From contig ML210251.1 in the NCBI GenBank assembly GCA_004369085.1, positions 1 to 54,617 on the forward strand: a stretch of DNA of 54,617 bases. The letters are read 5' to 3'. This DNA is from Coprinopsis marcescibilis. Lineage: Eukaryota > Basidiomycota > Agaricomycetes > Agaricales > Psathyrellaceae. Position numbers and translations under genes: made by a program. The notes beneath the pieces are model-generated. The model was not told where the DNA came from, did not search any database, and saw nothing but the letters and a program-made list of their open reading frames with translations. The stretch's first letter is position 1. Each line of letters starts with the position of its first letter. This document shows, one piece after another, positions 12,315 through 23,836 of this stretch.

Positions 12315-13043
12315 ATTCAATCAAGTTTAAGCAGCAGGTGGTCGTTACAACGCCCGTGGCGATGGACGACGAGAGAAACAAAGAAAGAGAACCAACGACC
12401 AACAGTAGCCTGATCGTCTTCGCACCCTTACCAGTCCCACGACATAGACCCCTATAACACGAAGTCCAGAACTCTAGATATAAATTCTTTCGTTAGATGT
12501 ACAACAGCTCTTATAGTAATAAAGAAGGAAGTAATCGGTGTCGCTCGGTCGGTTGTGGTATGCTACAAATGAAAAATTTGAAAGAAAATGATCTTCAAAC
12601 AAGCCTGGTCCAGAATTGAAAGTAGAGGAACAAAACATAGAAAGCAATGTGTGAATCTCAACAATATAATAAAAATAATCAAAAGGATACGAAAATTGAG
12701 GGGGAAGAGCAACCACTAGTACACTAGTAAAATCGCATGCAGTCAAGCTATGCAAGAGTTCAGCCAACGTTAAAGCACGTCAGTATACGCGAATAAAAAC
12801 CATTACGGCAAGACTATTGAATAAGTGAGAATAGCCACAATCTGCACATACATGACAGCAGCAAGGAGATGAACAAAAATACCATGCGTGTTCGTTCGGT
12901 TCGTGTCGAGGCGAATGTCCAGGGGCCAATTATGCATCATGCGTCGAATCGTCCTCTAGATTAGTGATCGTGTCCAAAATTGCCGTCCAAGTAGCCAAAA
13001 ACGTGCGAGAAACAAATCCTCTAAATGTAATGTCTGGCGATCT
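12315..13043. other. Intergenic 0.73 kb, A+T-rich
   Basis: DOT1 3' region and DNMT2 promoter. It is locally A+T-rich around 12640-12700, with long runs of a/t. The 97-codon minus frame at 12474-12767 has no recognisable content and lies where untranslated sequence is expected. Confidence 0.45.
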
Positions 13044-15683
13044 TCAATGCTCGACAATGTTCGAGCCCTGAGAGGCAGGCGTTGCCGGAGTTGGATGTGC
13101 CTTTTCCAATTCAGAGGCCATATGGACCTTCAAAGGGGTGGTATCTTCAGAACGAGTGCAGTCCTCCTGGGACGAAGCATGAAAGTATACAGCCACCTCA
13201 GAAGCGTCGACGTCTGACATATCTTCTTCAGGGGAGCCAATAGCGTCAGGAGACCCACCCAACCTGGAGGAAGGGTCAACTTCAGCCACATACACAGCTT
13301 CCGACAAGGTGTCTTCTTCCCCAGTGGCCACCTCCTCAGCAGAGGACATCTCCACCTCCGGTGCAGGAGCAAGTCTGTGCGACGGCACCACCACCCGAAA
13401 TCCAAGCTCCTCCTGAGCTGCACCCGAAGATAGATCCACTTCGGCCGACGTCCCCCTCTCAGAGCGAGTATCGAATGCTGGCGTAGCCGCCTTGGAAGAC
13501 GCAGCCGACGCCCTTGCTGAGCTCTTCCTCAAAGGAGGTGCCCGCCTCTTCCTTGTCTCCCATCGCTTTAGCTGCTCTGCGTAGGCAGTTCGGTCGACAC
13601 GGTGCATATAGTAGGTGCCTCCGTTTATGCCCCAAGAAACGCTCCCGGATGGATAGTCATGAACCGTTACGTCAAATATGGTGGCCACGTCTTGCAGCTG
13701 CGTTTAATGTCAAATGAAGAATCCTGACTCATGAGCGTAACGAAACGTACATTCCGATCTGTCACACGATTGTTCGCAGCGTTGGCAAACGGCTTCAAAG
13801 AAATAACAATAGCTCCATCCTTGAGATCAAGAAACTTGGGTTTGATTGCAGCATTAACTAGGAGTAAGAGGTCAGACACGAATGCAACTAAAAAACAGCA
13901 CTTACGGCTCTCTTCAAACACCTTGTTATCCACTAAGACCACGTCCGCCTGTGGCAACAACTCATCGACACGCTTACTCCTCAACATGTCTCCCTCTTCC
14001 AACTCCACTTCACCCATCCTCAATCCCCACATCTTACACCTCACCTGGGTCTGCTCGAGAAACGTCCTCGCGACTCTTGCAGGCTCTTTCATCAACTCCA
14101 CCCCAAAACTCCGACAGCCAGTTTGCAAGCTTGCCTGAACGACGACATTCCCAACCCCGCTTCCTAGATCCAAAAACAGCGAGCCCTCCTTCAACCCTGT
14201 CTGTTTGACGATCTTGCAAACTAAATTCGGCATGAGCTCGCCGTAGACCGTGCTCGTAAATGCTTCGTATTTCTTCAGCTTCGGAACATTTGGCCCCACA
14301 CAGCGCTGGTAGTTCTCCTCGATAACCCGCATCAAGACCTTCTCGGGAAGCCCAGTTTCCGTCCACGTTCCCGGTGCACGCATCAAGTTGAGCTGAGGGG
14401 GTCCATCCTTAATTTGACGAAGGAGGCTATTAATGTCGTTCATGACATTCAGGAACATCGGTCCATCCCGCGTGTTCACCGCGCGCTGGAATGCGCGTAG
14501 AAGTGTCATGTTTCCCCGTTTGTTTCCCGACGTGGAGGAGGATAATGATGAAAATGACGAGGAGGCCGAAATTATAGGTGGTGTGGCGATTTTAAGTGCG
14601 CGTTTTTGCGCGAGGGGGATCTCAGAATCCGAGTCAGATTCAGATTCGGGTATAACGATGTCAGATAGCCAATCCCTTGGTATTGGGCCAAAGAGCTGTT
14701 GCTGTTCTGGAGTGCAATAGTCTGCATGCGATTATAAGTAGTCAAGCAGCTTAGATAGAAGGAAGGGCCTACGTTGAACGAGGGTGCACAGTGTCTTTTC
14801 TATGTCGTAGATGGGGTTGTAGTGATCCTTGTCTTTAGGTACTAGCAAGGCGAATCTGGAAACGGGTGAGCAGACGATTAACAGCTTGTGTGACATGACA
14901 TACTTTTCGACAGCGCCCTTGTTGGGGTACAGCAACTCAACATAGGGATAATTTGTCGGATGAGGCTCGAAACTCGTGTCGTTTGGGTCACAAGGGTTCC
15001 TGAAATCTGTAAAACACGTAAGTAAGACCAGAGAGGTTGGCAAAAGGTATAATTAGACGAGACTGACGCGCTTTGTACGACTTCATTAACCGCTGGATGA
15101 CATGGGACGAGTTCAAAAGGTTCGTTTCAGGCTGTACTTCCTCGTCTGTGCGCCATACCCTCTTAAATACGACGGGGGCCTTTGGAGGGGGAGGTGACGA
15201 CAGGGTGGAGTGTCCGGGCTCATCGTCGGGTAGACTCGACAGCCTGGACGTCGAACGCGACCTATCCTTGTGATAAACATACTCCAGTTGAGGTCGTGCA
15301 CTCGTGGATCGTGAAGATGACTTTGAGGACGCGTTTCGCTTCCGTTTCTTCAGTGTCTTCTTTGCTACCTCACCGCGCATGCGTTTTGGATCCGGAGCCG
15401 AGTCCGAGCTGGCAACTGAGAGGTCTGCTGGAAGGGACTTGCGCTTCATTGCTGGGGTCGATGGACTTGAGAGGGGAGAAGAACGACAAGAAGTGGCAGG
15501 CGAAGAGGAAGATGGAGGAAATAGGCTGGCTGCCACTGAACTGTGGCGGTGGTTAACTTGCTTCACGACCTTTCTAACGACGACATTTGTTGTCGATGAC
15601 GACGACGAAGGCATTACGCCTGGCCGATTAGAGAAAAAGTCGAGGTTGGTCGACGCATGGGACGTCGTCGAGGCCAACAACAT
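13044..15683 (-). CDS. DOT1: DOT1 histone H3 lysine-79 methyltransferase
   Basis: A nucleosomal H3K79 methyltransferase, acting in silencing, DNA-damage and meiotic checkpoints. The N-terminus (MLLASTTSHAS) is a Ser/Lys/Arg-rich tail containing KKTLKKRKR, suited to nucleosome binding. The catalytic core follows: VYGELMPNLV, the AdoMet loop DLGSGVGNVVVQAS, GVELMKEPA, then VLVDNKVFEES joined by an intron to LNAAIKPKFLDLKDGAIVISLKPF. It closes with SVSWGINGGTYYMH. A C-terminal acidic and Ser-rich extension of roughly 170 residues follows KRWETRKRR. The loop usually written NNFxF is DNKVF here, so its first Asn is Asp (codon 13928-13930). The start ATG at 15683 is the first in a long open exon. 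Confidence 0.93.
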
Positions 15684-16276
15684 GATGGATGAGGAAGAAG
15701 AACGGTGTGCTCAATGCCCAGGTCACTGCCAGTGATGGCGCACTTGAGCCAAATTTGTGTGGCTGTGTACTCATCCCGCTCATATCCTCCTTTCTGTCCA
15801 CGACATTTCAGTGTTATTTCATCCAAGACTGCTACGTAATGCTAGTGGATACCGATCACCAGCACCTCTCGAAGCAGAGCTTCCAAGCAACCTTTCCCGC
15901 TGTGTATCGCTGACTGCAATGGAGAGGGCGGCGGACACGTACTTACGACTGACGGAATGCGTGGCAGTGACTCTCGGTTGTCCATTGTTCTCCAATCCAA
16001 ACAATCCCGGCAATCAGAATCTCAGACCCGGCGCCTATGTACGCTCATGTTATTATTGCGTTCACCATATTTCGACGACCATCTATCGTCCCACTTCAAG
16101 GTGCACATCGTATCCAAGTTCATCTCGTGCCATAGTTCTCATCTATCTTGTTTTACCAGGTCTTATAGGGTAACCACTGGCTCAGCATCTTTGGTTATGC
16201 CCTCAGTGCCCGACTAAAAGTTCTTGTACAAATCCTCGGGATCAGAAAGGATCGGGTGGACTACCCCATCCCTATA
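15684..16276. promoter_or_regulatory. Divergent promoter between DOT1 and the FAD oxidoreductase
   Basis: 593 bp between two divergent starts, so it must contain both promoters. I see no strong known element. A GTG at 16256 is in frame with the oxidoreductase, but the ATG at 16277 is the plausible start. Confidence 0.5.
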
Positions 16277-18169
16277 ATGTCATCATTTCTCCTCGCATTG
16301 AAGGCTCTGTTGCGGCATATTCTTCTCCGATTGCTTCGCGCCGTCTACCCACCTCTCAATGATGTTTGTATTCGAGTCCAGAAATCCCCAGGTCTTCCAG
16401 TTCCGAATCCGACTTCTTCTTACTGGCTACAGACTCCATCTCCCATCGCTAAACATAACGCAGATCCGTCGGTACCCCTTCCGGAGTATGCAGATATCGT
16501 TATAATTGGCAGTGGGATTACTGGAACGTCCTTCGCGCGAACTATTCTCGACTACAAGTCGGGCCATGATGTTCTTGGGGCACCTCTCAAGATTGTAATG
16601 CTGGATGCCCGAGATACTTGTTCCGGCGCTACTGGAAGGTGATTGTTAATTAACCGCTTCTAACGTGATCCACAAATTGATCTATATGCAGAAATGGCGG
16701 CCATGTTACCCCCGTACTCTACCAGGAATACAGCGACATTAAAGCTGTCCACGGCAAAGACATGGCACAGAAGATTATCCGGTTTAGACTCGCGCACATC
16801 TCCCAGACGTTGCAGGTCGCAAAAGAAGAGAACCTCCTCGATGATTCGCAGGGACGCGAAGTGGAAGCATTCGACGTATTCTTTGACAAGGGTTTGTTTC
16901 GGAAAGCCAAACTCTTGCTAAAAGAATTCCAAGCCGACCTTCCTGATGAGAGCACCGACTACAAAATTTGCGAAACACGAGAGGAACTAGATGTGGGTTA
17001 ACTTTATAACATCAACCTCGCCCCCTGACGTCATATCCCCTTTTTAGAAGCTTCAGCTTTCGAAATCGATTGTGGGCTGCTTCTCCACCCGTGCTGGTGC
17101 CATCCACCCATACCGATTGGTGACCGGTATCTTGGCGCGATTGTTAACATCCTATCCAGATAGGTAAGCTGAAAGAGTTTACCTGCTGTCACGGCATAAA
17201 AATTCACATAGTTGTGCCACCACGTACCATAGCTTCGACATATACTCACACACGCCGTGCACCCAAATCACATCGCCTGACGACTCTGACAACTGTTACA
17301 CAGCTCTGACACCGCGAGGGAAGATACGGGCACACCACATCGTTCACGCAAGCAATGGATGGGTGTCACACCTCCTTCCCGGGATGCGCGGAATCATCTT
17401 CCCCTCTAGAGGGTGTATGACCGCGCAGATCCCGCGCAAAGGGCTGGGCTCAATACCACCAGAACTTTCAAACAACGCACAGTCCAAGCCAGCTTTATAC
17501 GACGCGTCTTCATGGACCGGAAATCGCTCGTTCGTGATCTATCCCAAGTCAAACGTCGGGACGTACGATTATCTCACCCAACAAACCTCATCAACCGGTC
17601 CCCACACGATGTATCCGCAGCCAAGAGGCGAGTTGATGCTGGGTGGCGGATTTACACAATCACTGGCGACGGAGGTTGGGACGGCTGATGATAGCGAGTG
17701 CAACGCGCGTGTGTCGGGATACCTTTCCACGGCGCTCAGACGCGTATTTTCCGTATCGGGGGGAGCCGACGAAGACAAAGAAGACGTGGTCGCGACATGG
17801 TCGGGGGTGCTAGGACTTTCCGCAGACGAGATGCCATGGGTTGGGAGGATACCTGAGAAGATAACTGGTCGATCACTTGGACGCAAGGATACAAAATCAG
17901 AGGGTTCTCCGAACGGTCAGGGCCTTGCTTCCTCCGGAGAATGGATCGCAGCAGGTTACTCGGGTGAGGGAATGGTACACGCTTGGCTTAGTGGGAAAGC
18001 ACTTGGATGGATGGTTCTTGGCTTGGACTTGGACTCCCCTGTTGCGGGGGATGAAACGCGAAGCAGGCGGGATTCAAAGCCTGGACTTGAATGGTTCCCT
18101 GAGGTATTTAGGATTACGGAGGAACGCTGGAAGAGGGCAGAGTTTGAGGATCTGATGGGGACCTTCTAG
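16277..18169 (+). CDS. FAD-dependent amine/amino-acid oxidoreductase (DAO family)
   Basis: A glycine/D-amino-acid-oxidase-like flavoenzyme. After a basic, hydrophobic N-terminus (MSSFLLALKALLRHILL, a possible signal anchor) comes the dinucleotide-binding motif IIGSGITGTSFA, then LDARDTCSGATGR, which splices to NGGHVTPVLY. This GATGRNGGH sequence is characteristic of the family. Further exons carry GAIHPYRLV, HHIVHASNGW, and near the end WIAAGYSGEGM, the C-terminal FAD contact, then AWLSGKALGWM. Introns are recognisable near 16639-16689, 16993-17046 and around 17160-17250. The substrate is not determined by the sequence. Similar fungal genes are often annotated as FAD-dependent oxidoreductases of unknown substrate. 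Confidence 0.9.
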
Positions 18170-18696
18170 TGCCATAAACTGGAGTATCTAGAGAACAGAA
18201 TGATAACAACAGGATGACCACGTCTGCACTCAATCAGATGGCGGGCGCACGGCGGTAGGTGGCCGGCCAGGCATATGGGAACTGCACTGCCTGGTAATAA
18301 ATAGGGTAGAAATACGATGATAAGTGTTCTTTGAGTGCTTCCGGTGGTGTTCAGGTGGAAGAAAGATTGAATTGGTAGAGGTAGATATTGAGTATTGGTG
18401 GGTAGACTTCAAGAACTCACGTGGGACTATTTTGATTGGGGCTCCGTGATTGCAACAGATTTGGGTTTTCGTCGCTGTTGCCAGCATCCACCACAACCTT
18501 CGCGTCTTCGTCCTCGTCGTCGTCCACAGCGACGAGCGACACTCCCAACATCGCCCGACACCCCTTGGTCGTCGTCTGAATCTTCCCGTGGGTTCCCGTT
18601 CATCCCAACCGACACCATCAATCCCATTAATCCGCCTCTTGATTCATTCAGCCAGGGCACGCACTGTCCACACCTCTGGTATTCATCCAGTAGTCC
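18170..18696. other. Intergenic/5' region of the BNI4-like gene
   Basis: 527 bp, with the 3' side of the oxidoreductase and then a pyrimidine-rich leader before the BNI4-like ATG. A cacgtg core lies near 18418. Open frames here run into the gene in other frames and look like chance. Confidence 0.4.
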
Positions 18697-21600
18697 ATGG
18701 CCGCTGTGGTTTCGCAGGATTGGCAGCGTTCGAACAGTAATCTGAACATGGAGCTCCAGAATAATCACCGGCAGCGCTCATCACCTGCCAACGACCATTC
18801 ATCATCCCCGTCTTCGCCGCAGAACACCCTCAATGTCCAGCAACAACTGTTCATGGGGCAGCAGCAGCAGGCTATTACTCCTCCAGGATATACTTTACCA
18901 GCTCAGCAGCAGGCACAGGGGAACTGGACGCCATCTGTTAATGCCACCCCTTTCTATCCGTCGTTTTACCAACCTCAGCTCCCACAGCAGTCTCCTCAGT
19001 TTGCAGGTCAGATACCGCCACAGTCCGCTTACTTCGATCAGGCCAACGCCCAGCTTGCTCAGTGGGCCTACCAGCAGATGATGTTCAACGCTCAGCATGG
19101 CTTTCAGGGAATACCCCCTCAGCACCATTCACCTTCCCAACGGCCCGGTGGTGCTCAGCTAGGTCCAAACGACTACTTTGCCAATTCAATACCATCTCCT
19201 TTCAACAATTTCCCCAGCGGTACGCCGCCCCCGCATAACCATAGAGGTGGCGCAGGCGACCACCAAGGACCTCCCGCGCAGTACCCTGGTTTCCATCCTT
19301 ATCGACGTCCAAACCGCCAGCAATCCCACAACAGCGCATCCCCAGACACCAATGATTGGCGCTCGCCTCAACCACATAGCCAACTTCCTCATGCCCCATA
19401 CATGCGATCAGAAGCATCTGGCTCTACTTCGTCAGTCAATTCAACCGGTAGCCATCGAAAACGCACAACCAGCAACCAAAGCGGACACAGTGGCCACAGT
19501 GTTCCCGCAACAGCCTCCGGTAACCGGTCTCGGAGTAATACCGCTTCAAGTGCGCCTGGTTCAAGTTCAGCTCGCTCCTCCCCATCTCCCGCGCAATCGT
19601 CATCTCCCAGTCCGAGTCCGCTTCGAAACCATCACAATCGAAATGGATCATCAACCTCCACTAGCTCTACTGCTACAGCGACCTCGACGCGTCCGTCGGG
19701 AATCACACCATCAGTGCCCACTACCGCCACTTCGCCTACCAATACATCAGCTGCTCCTTCCAATCCCTCACCGGCCCCGCGCTTAACGCGTCCTTCGCCG
19801 CTGTCACAAGGCAACTTTACCGCTGAGAAACGTATGTCTCGTGACGACAGTGATATCGCTGTAATGCTTTCCAACAGCAACCAAGGCATCACTGCATCGC
19901 GGAGTGGCGGGTTAAAGTCGAGATTGCGGCGTGCACTCTCTTTCAATCCATCCCATACGCTCAAGGAGGAAGACACTGACAAAGAAGAAGATGATACATC
20001 CATCAAGGCTTCCGCCATAAACGGTGCATCCGCAGGCAAGCTCAAGGCTAAAGCCCCTGCTCTCCCTAGCTCCTCTTCGCAGACGGACTTAGGCCATCCG
20101 AGCGCTGACGACGGTGCCTCTTCGACAGCAACTGTCCAGACGAAGAAGAAGGGTCGAGCAGCATCCCTGTTCAATGCTCGCTTCAACGCCAGCACGGACA
20201 ACATATCATTATCCTCGACCGTCAGCAGCGCCAGCGTCATGATTCGGAAATTGGGCTCTCTTGGTAATCTTGCTCGACGAAACTCGTTGGCCGGGATCAC
20301 TTCTCTCTTCAAAGACAAAGACAAGGATGGGGACAAGGACAAGGATAAAAAAGGCAAGAAGAAGGACAAAAAGGGAGCAAAGGCAGAAGCGAGCGAAGCC
20401 AGTGTCTCTCATGTCACTGCGGAATTGGATCGTGGTGGTGACTGGTCTGCTTCTACTGACCTTAACGGACTTACGCCCGCTGCGAAGCTGGCCCGCCAGC
20501 ATACGCTTAAAAGCAATGCGGAGGCTGCTGCCAAGGCGAAGGCGGAACGGGAAACAACTGCTGTGACCACATCCAGCGCTGCAAATCCTGCCGCTAGCCA
20601 GGCCGCCACGAATGGTGTGAATGGTGCTGCACCAGTTGGTGTACCCAGCTGGGACAAGAATACGGCGACTAGGAACGGCGTTCAGGCTCCACCTAGACCC
20701 AGTGGCGGTGGGATCCATATTAACGAGGATGGGACTCGGGTGCTGGTGGAGGAGGACGAAGAAGACGAGAGCGACGATGGGCATTATACTTCATCACAAG
20801 GCCATCAGAATTATAACGCCGATGGATGGGATGATGACGATTGGGATGGAGAGCCTGACCCTGAGGAAGATATTACCATCCGAGCTGCATTACAGCAAAC
20901 CTCGCTTGAGGGCGACGACGTAGAACCATGGGCAATGGGGATCAGAAGGAGTGTAGAGCGGACGCTGGTGCCAAAGAAAGGCATTCTGAAAAGTAAGGTT
21001 ATCATCCTTAATTCATTCCTTGCATGATTGATTAACATGGGATATTTACAGATGCTCGAGAATATTCACAACTCAAGTATGATCCGACTAGCCAGCCTCA
21101 GCTGCGGACACGTTCAAACTCGTACAATTCGCCACCAATTCAATCTGAGCTCGGGCCATTGGCGCACGTTCCTTCAGAAAATTCCGATAATATCGATGGG
21201 ATCCACCGAAGTCCCACTCAACAGCAGTCTAATCCTCGCAATTCTGTCCCTTCCTTGCCCCCACTCTCTTTTGACCAATCCTCGCCTATCAAAATGTCGT
21301 TTGCATCCCCCGCAAAGGAATTGCCAGATACCCCTTCCAATACTGAGTCTGAGCAAAGCAACAGGTCTTCAGCAATCTTCCAGCACCCCAATTTCAATTC
21401 ATCTGCCCCCGTCCTGTCTACGATTGGGTCATCTGCGCCTACACCACCGCCTCGTTCTGCATCGTCGCAGAGGCGACTAACATTTGCAACCAGCCTTGCT
21501 GTGTACGATACCTTTGCCGCCACCGTTTACGATCGCCGGAGCGAAGCTGGTACTTGGAGTAGGCTTACCCCTGCTCTGGCGCAGCGGATAAAAGAGGAAT

Positions 21601-21720
21601 TAAATTCCTACAAAATGGAAGAAATGCATGTGCACGCATCAAGTCGCATTCAGTACGTGTTTCTTTTGAGGCGATCATATTAAACCTAACGTCGTTTGTA
21701 GCACTCAATTCTTCGTCTAA
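18697..21720 (+). CDS. BNI4: BNI4-like protein phosphatase 1 scaffold for septum/bud neck
   Basis: Three exons (18697-20992, 21052-21652, 21702-21720) give 971 residues. The first 700 are low-complexity (Gln, Ser, Pro and Asn-rich, then Lys/Asp repeats near 20310-20370), with a basic stretch KLGSLGNLARRNSL. The recognisable part is the C-terminus: RRLTFATSLAVYDTF, VYDRRSEAGTW, RLTPALAQRIKEELN and SRIHTQFFV. This matches the conserved end of fungal Bni4, which brings protein phosphatase 1 (Glc7) to the septin ring and supports chitin synthase localisation. RRLTF fits the RVxF-type PP1 docking pattern. The protein is otherwise disordered, so identity rests on the last 75 residues. Introns are about 50-60 nt with clean GT-AG ends. 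Confidence 0.72.
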
Positions 21721-22479
21721 ACGACTTAATGACCGCATTCTTGGATTCCCGCTCACGACCCTCATTGTCAATTATATATATCACAAGCATTGCAAATCAT
21801 CGACAAGCTCTCCCCATCTAACCTCTTCGCGCATTTCACCCTGGAACAGAGCAATCTCTCTCGCCGTGCCCTTATTCACCACGACCAACAAATATACACC
21901 CTATTCTGATGGGTCCATATCGCATCTATTTACGCACTTTGGGGCGCTGGCTATTCCCATTCTCTGTCTCTACAGTCCCACCTTCCATTTTCTTTTGCTG
22001 GGGTACCCTGCTGTTATACGGCGGGCAGCACCTGCTTTACAATATGCAAACGTTCTTTGGTGCTCCGGTCCTATAACATATTATTAACGACATCTTTCTT
22101 TCCGCATCCATTCGCAATTTGATTTCTATGGACATTTGAATGCAGTTTCTTCCAACTTCCGTTTCAATCTGTGACCAAAATAATAATGAAACCCATGCTT
22201 TGGTTAGTTATTCGATCTCCCGACCTGACGTGTAGGTTCGATCTGATTGCTCGATAGCTAACTGATACATCATATACCGTATGTTCATCTCTATAGTACT
22301 ATGTTAAACTATTTCAGTCAGAAGCTTTGAGAAATCCAAGTGGTGTGTTTGACACAGCAATCTCGACGCGCTTCAATGGGAAATTCCTCGGAATCAGTTC
22401 GAATCATCCGACTACCGTATTGGTCCAGTGCTCTAAACTTTCTCCTAACCACTACCTTGCAACACCACTGCCTCTTACG
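21721..22479. other. Intergenic: BNI4-like 3' region and ArfGAP promoter
   Basis: 759 bp, A+T-richer than the flanking genes. Nothing beyond untranslated and promoter sequence is apparent. Confidence 0.45.
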
Positions 22480-23836
22480 ATGTCGAGACCTGATAAAGCG
22501 ACACTTGAACGTCATTCAAGAACTCTCAAAGAGTTGGTTAAGCGACCAGAGAACAGGATTTGTGCGGATTGCAAGCGGAATGGTAAGCACGTATTCTTGC
22601 CAGTTGGAAGCATCGGGCTCAACTGTAGCTCTCTACAGATCCTCGATGGGCTTCATGGAATCTGTACGTGATATTTAGACTGCTTGCGATGTATCTAAAG
22701 GTCCCGCAGAGGTGTATTCGTCTGCATTCGCTGCTCCGGCATCCATCGGAGCATGGGCACCCATATTTCCAAAGTCAAGTCTGTAGATCTCGACGTTTGG
22801 ACGGCTGAGCAGATGGAGGTGAGCAGCAATACAACCGTCTGGTCCGCCTCGGAAACTGACTTGAGTTCAATCGTAGTCCATCCAGAGGTGGGGAAATCGT
22901 CGAGCCAACATTTACTGGGAGGCTCATCTGAAGCCTGGCCATAACCCTCCCGAGCAGTACGTGTCAATGATATCCATTGATTCAAATTACTCAATGAAAG
23001 ATAGTAAAATCGAGTCTTTCATTCGGTCCAAGTACGAATCCCGAAGGTGGGCTATGGAAGGGCCACCTCCATCTGACCCGGCGACTCTTGAGCAAGGAAC
23101 CGAAGCCCAACAGTCTGCTCCTGTAGCACAAACACAAGCAGCGCCTGCACCAATATCAACGCCCACGCACGCACAGTCTGCATCGAGAAGCTCGACAGGT
23201 CGCCAGCCCCAGCAGCATCAATTGCTGTCAAGTGCATACACGAGGACTGCTGGAGCCGTGCCCGCCCTGGCCTCGCCAGCGGTAGCACCTCCGCCCGTCC
23301 AATCGCAACCTGCAGCTCAGCCACCACAATCTACCCAGGGCGATCTGTTTTCACTCGATTTTCATGCACCACCAGCCTACGCAACTTCCCAGCAACAGCA
23401 GGAACAACCCAAGAAGGATGTGAAACAGGATATTATGTCCTTGTTCTCTGCTACCCCTGCCACAACCCCTGCCACTGCTGGCTTCGGAAATGCTGGCTTC
23501 GGACAATTCTCCGCGCCTTCTACTGCCGCGTGGGGAGGTTTCCCAGCACAAGCTCAACCCCAAGTTCAACAGCAACAGACCAGCATGATTGGCAATGGCG
23601 GTGTTGGCGCTTGGGGAGCCAGCTCTGGATGGAATGCAGCTCCGATTGCACCGCCCAACCAACCTAATGTCTGGGCGACTCCCGGTAATCCATCTCAGTC
23701 ACAATCTGCGCTGTTCAATACGAGCGATATCTGGGGTTCGTCTTCGACTACGACTACCGCTTCCGCTGCTCCAGCAGCAGCAGCACCAGCGAAGAAAGAC
23801 GACGTTTTCGGAGATCTTTGGGGAGGATTCAAGTAA
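22480..23836 (+). CDS. ArfGAP of the SMAP/Age2 type
   Basis: A GTPase-activating protein for Arf, acting in vesicle coat cycling at Golgi and endosomes. Five exons (22480-22582, 22639-22663, 22710-22818, 22877-22956, 23005-23836) make 382 residues. The zinc finger is CADC followed by CIRC with 16 residues between, and the arginine finger sits in [22 protein letters not shown] and [13 protein letters not shown] are diagnostic of SMAP/Age2. After residue 130 the sequence is Gln/Ala/Pro-rich, with DIMSLFS and a tail [12 protein letters not shown]. Such Asp-Leu-Trp and Phe-rich tails often bind clathrin or adaptors, which is inference here. Exon 2 has only 25 nt. Confidence 0.93.

Noticed and set aside
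16256..16276. Upstream in-frame start for the FAD oxidoreductase
   Set aside because: The codon at 16256 is GTG, not a normal eukaryotic start; the ATG at 16277 fits better.
19632..20369. 245-codon minus-strand frame
   Set aside because: Antisense shadow of the low-complexity BNI4-like exon.
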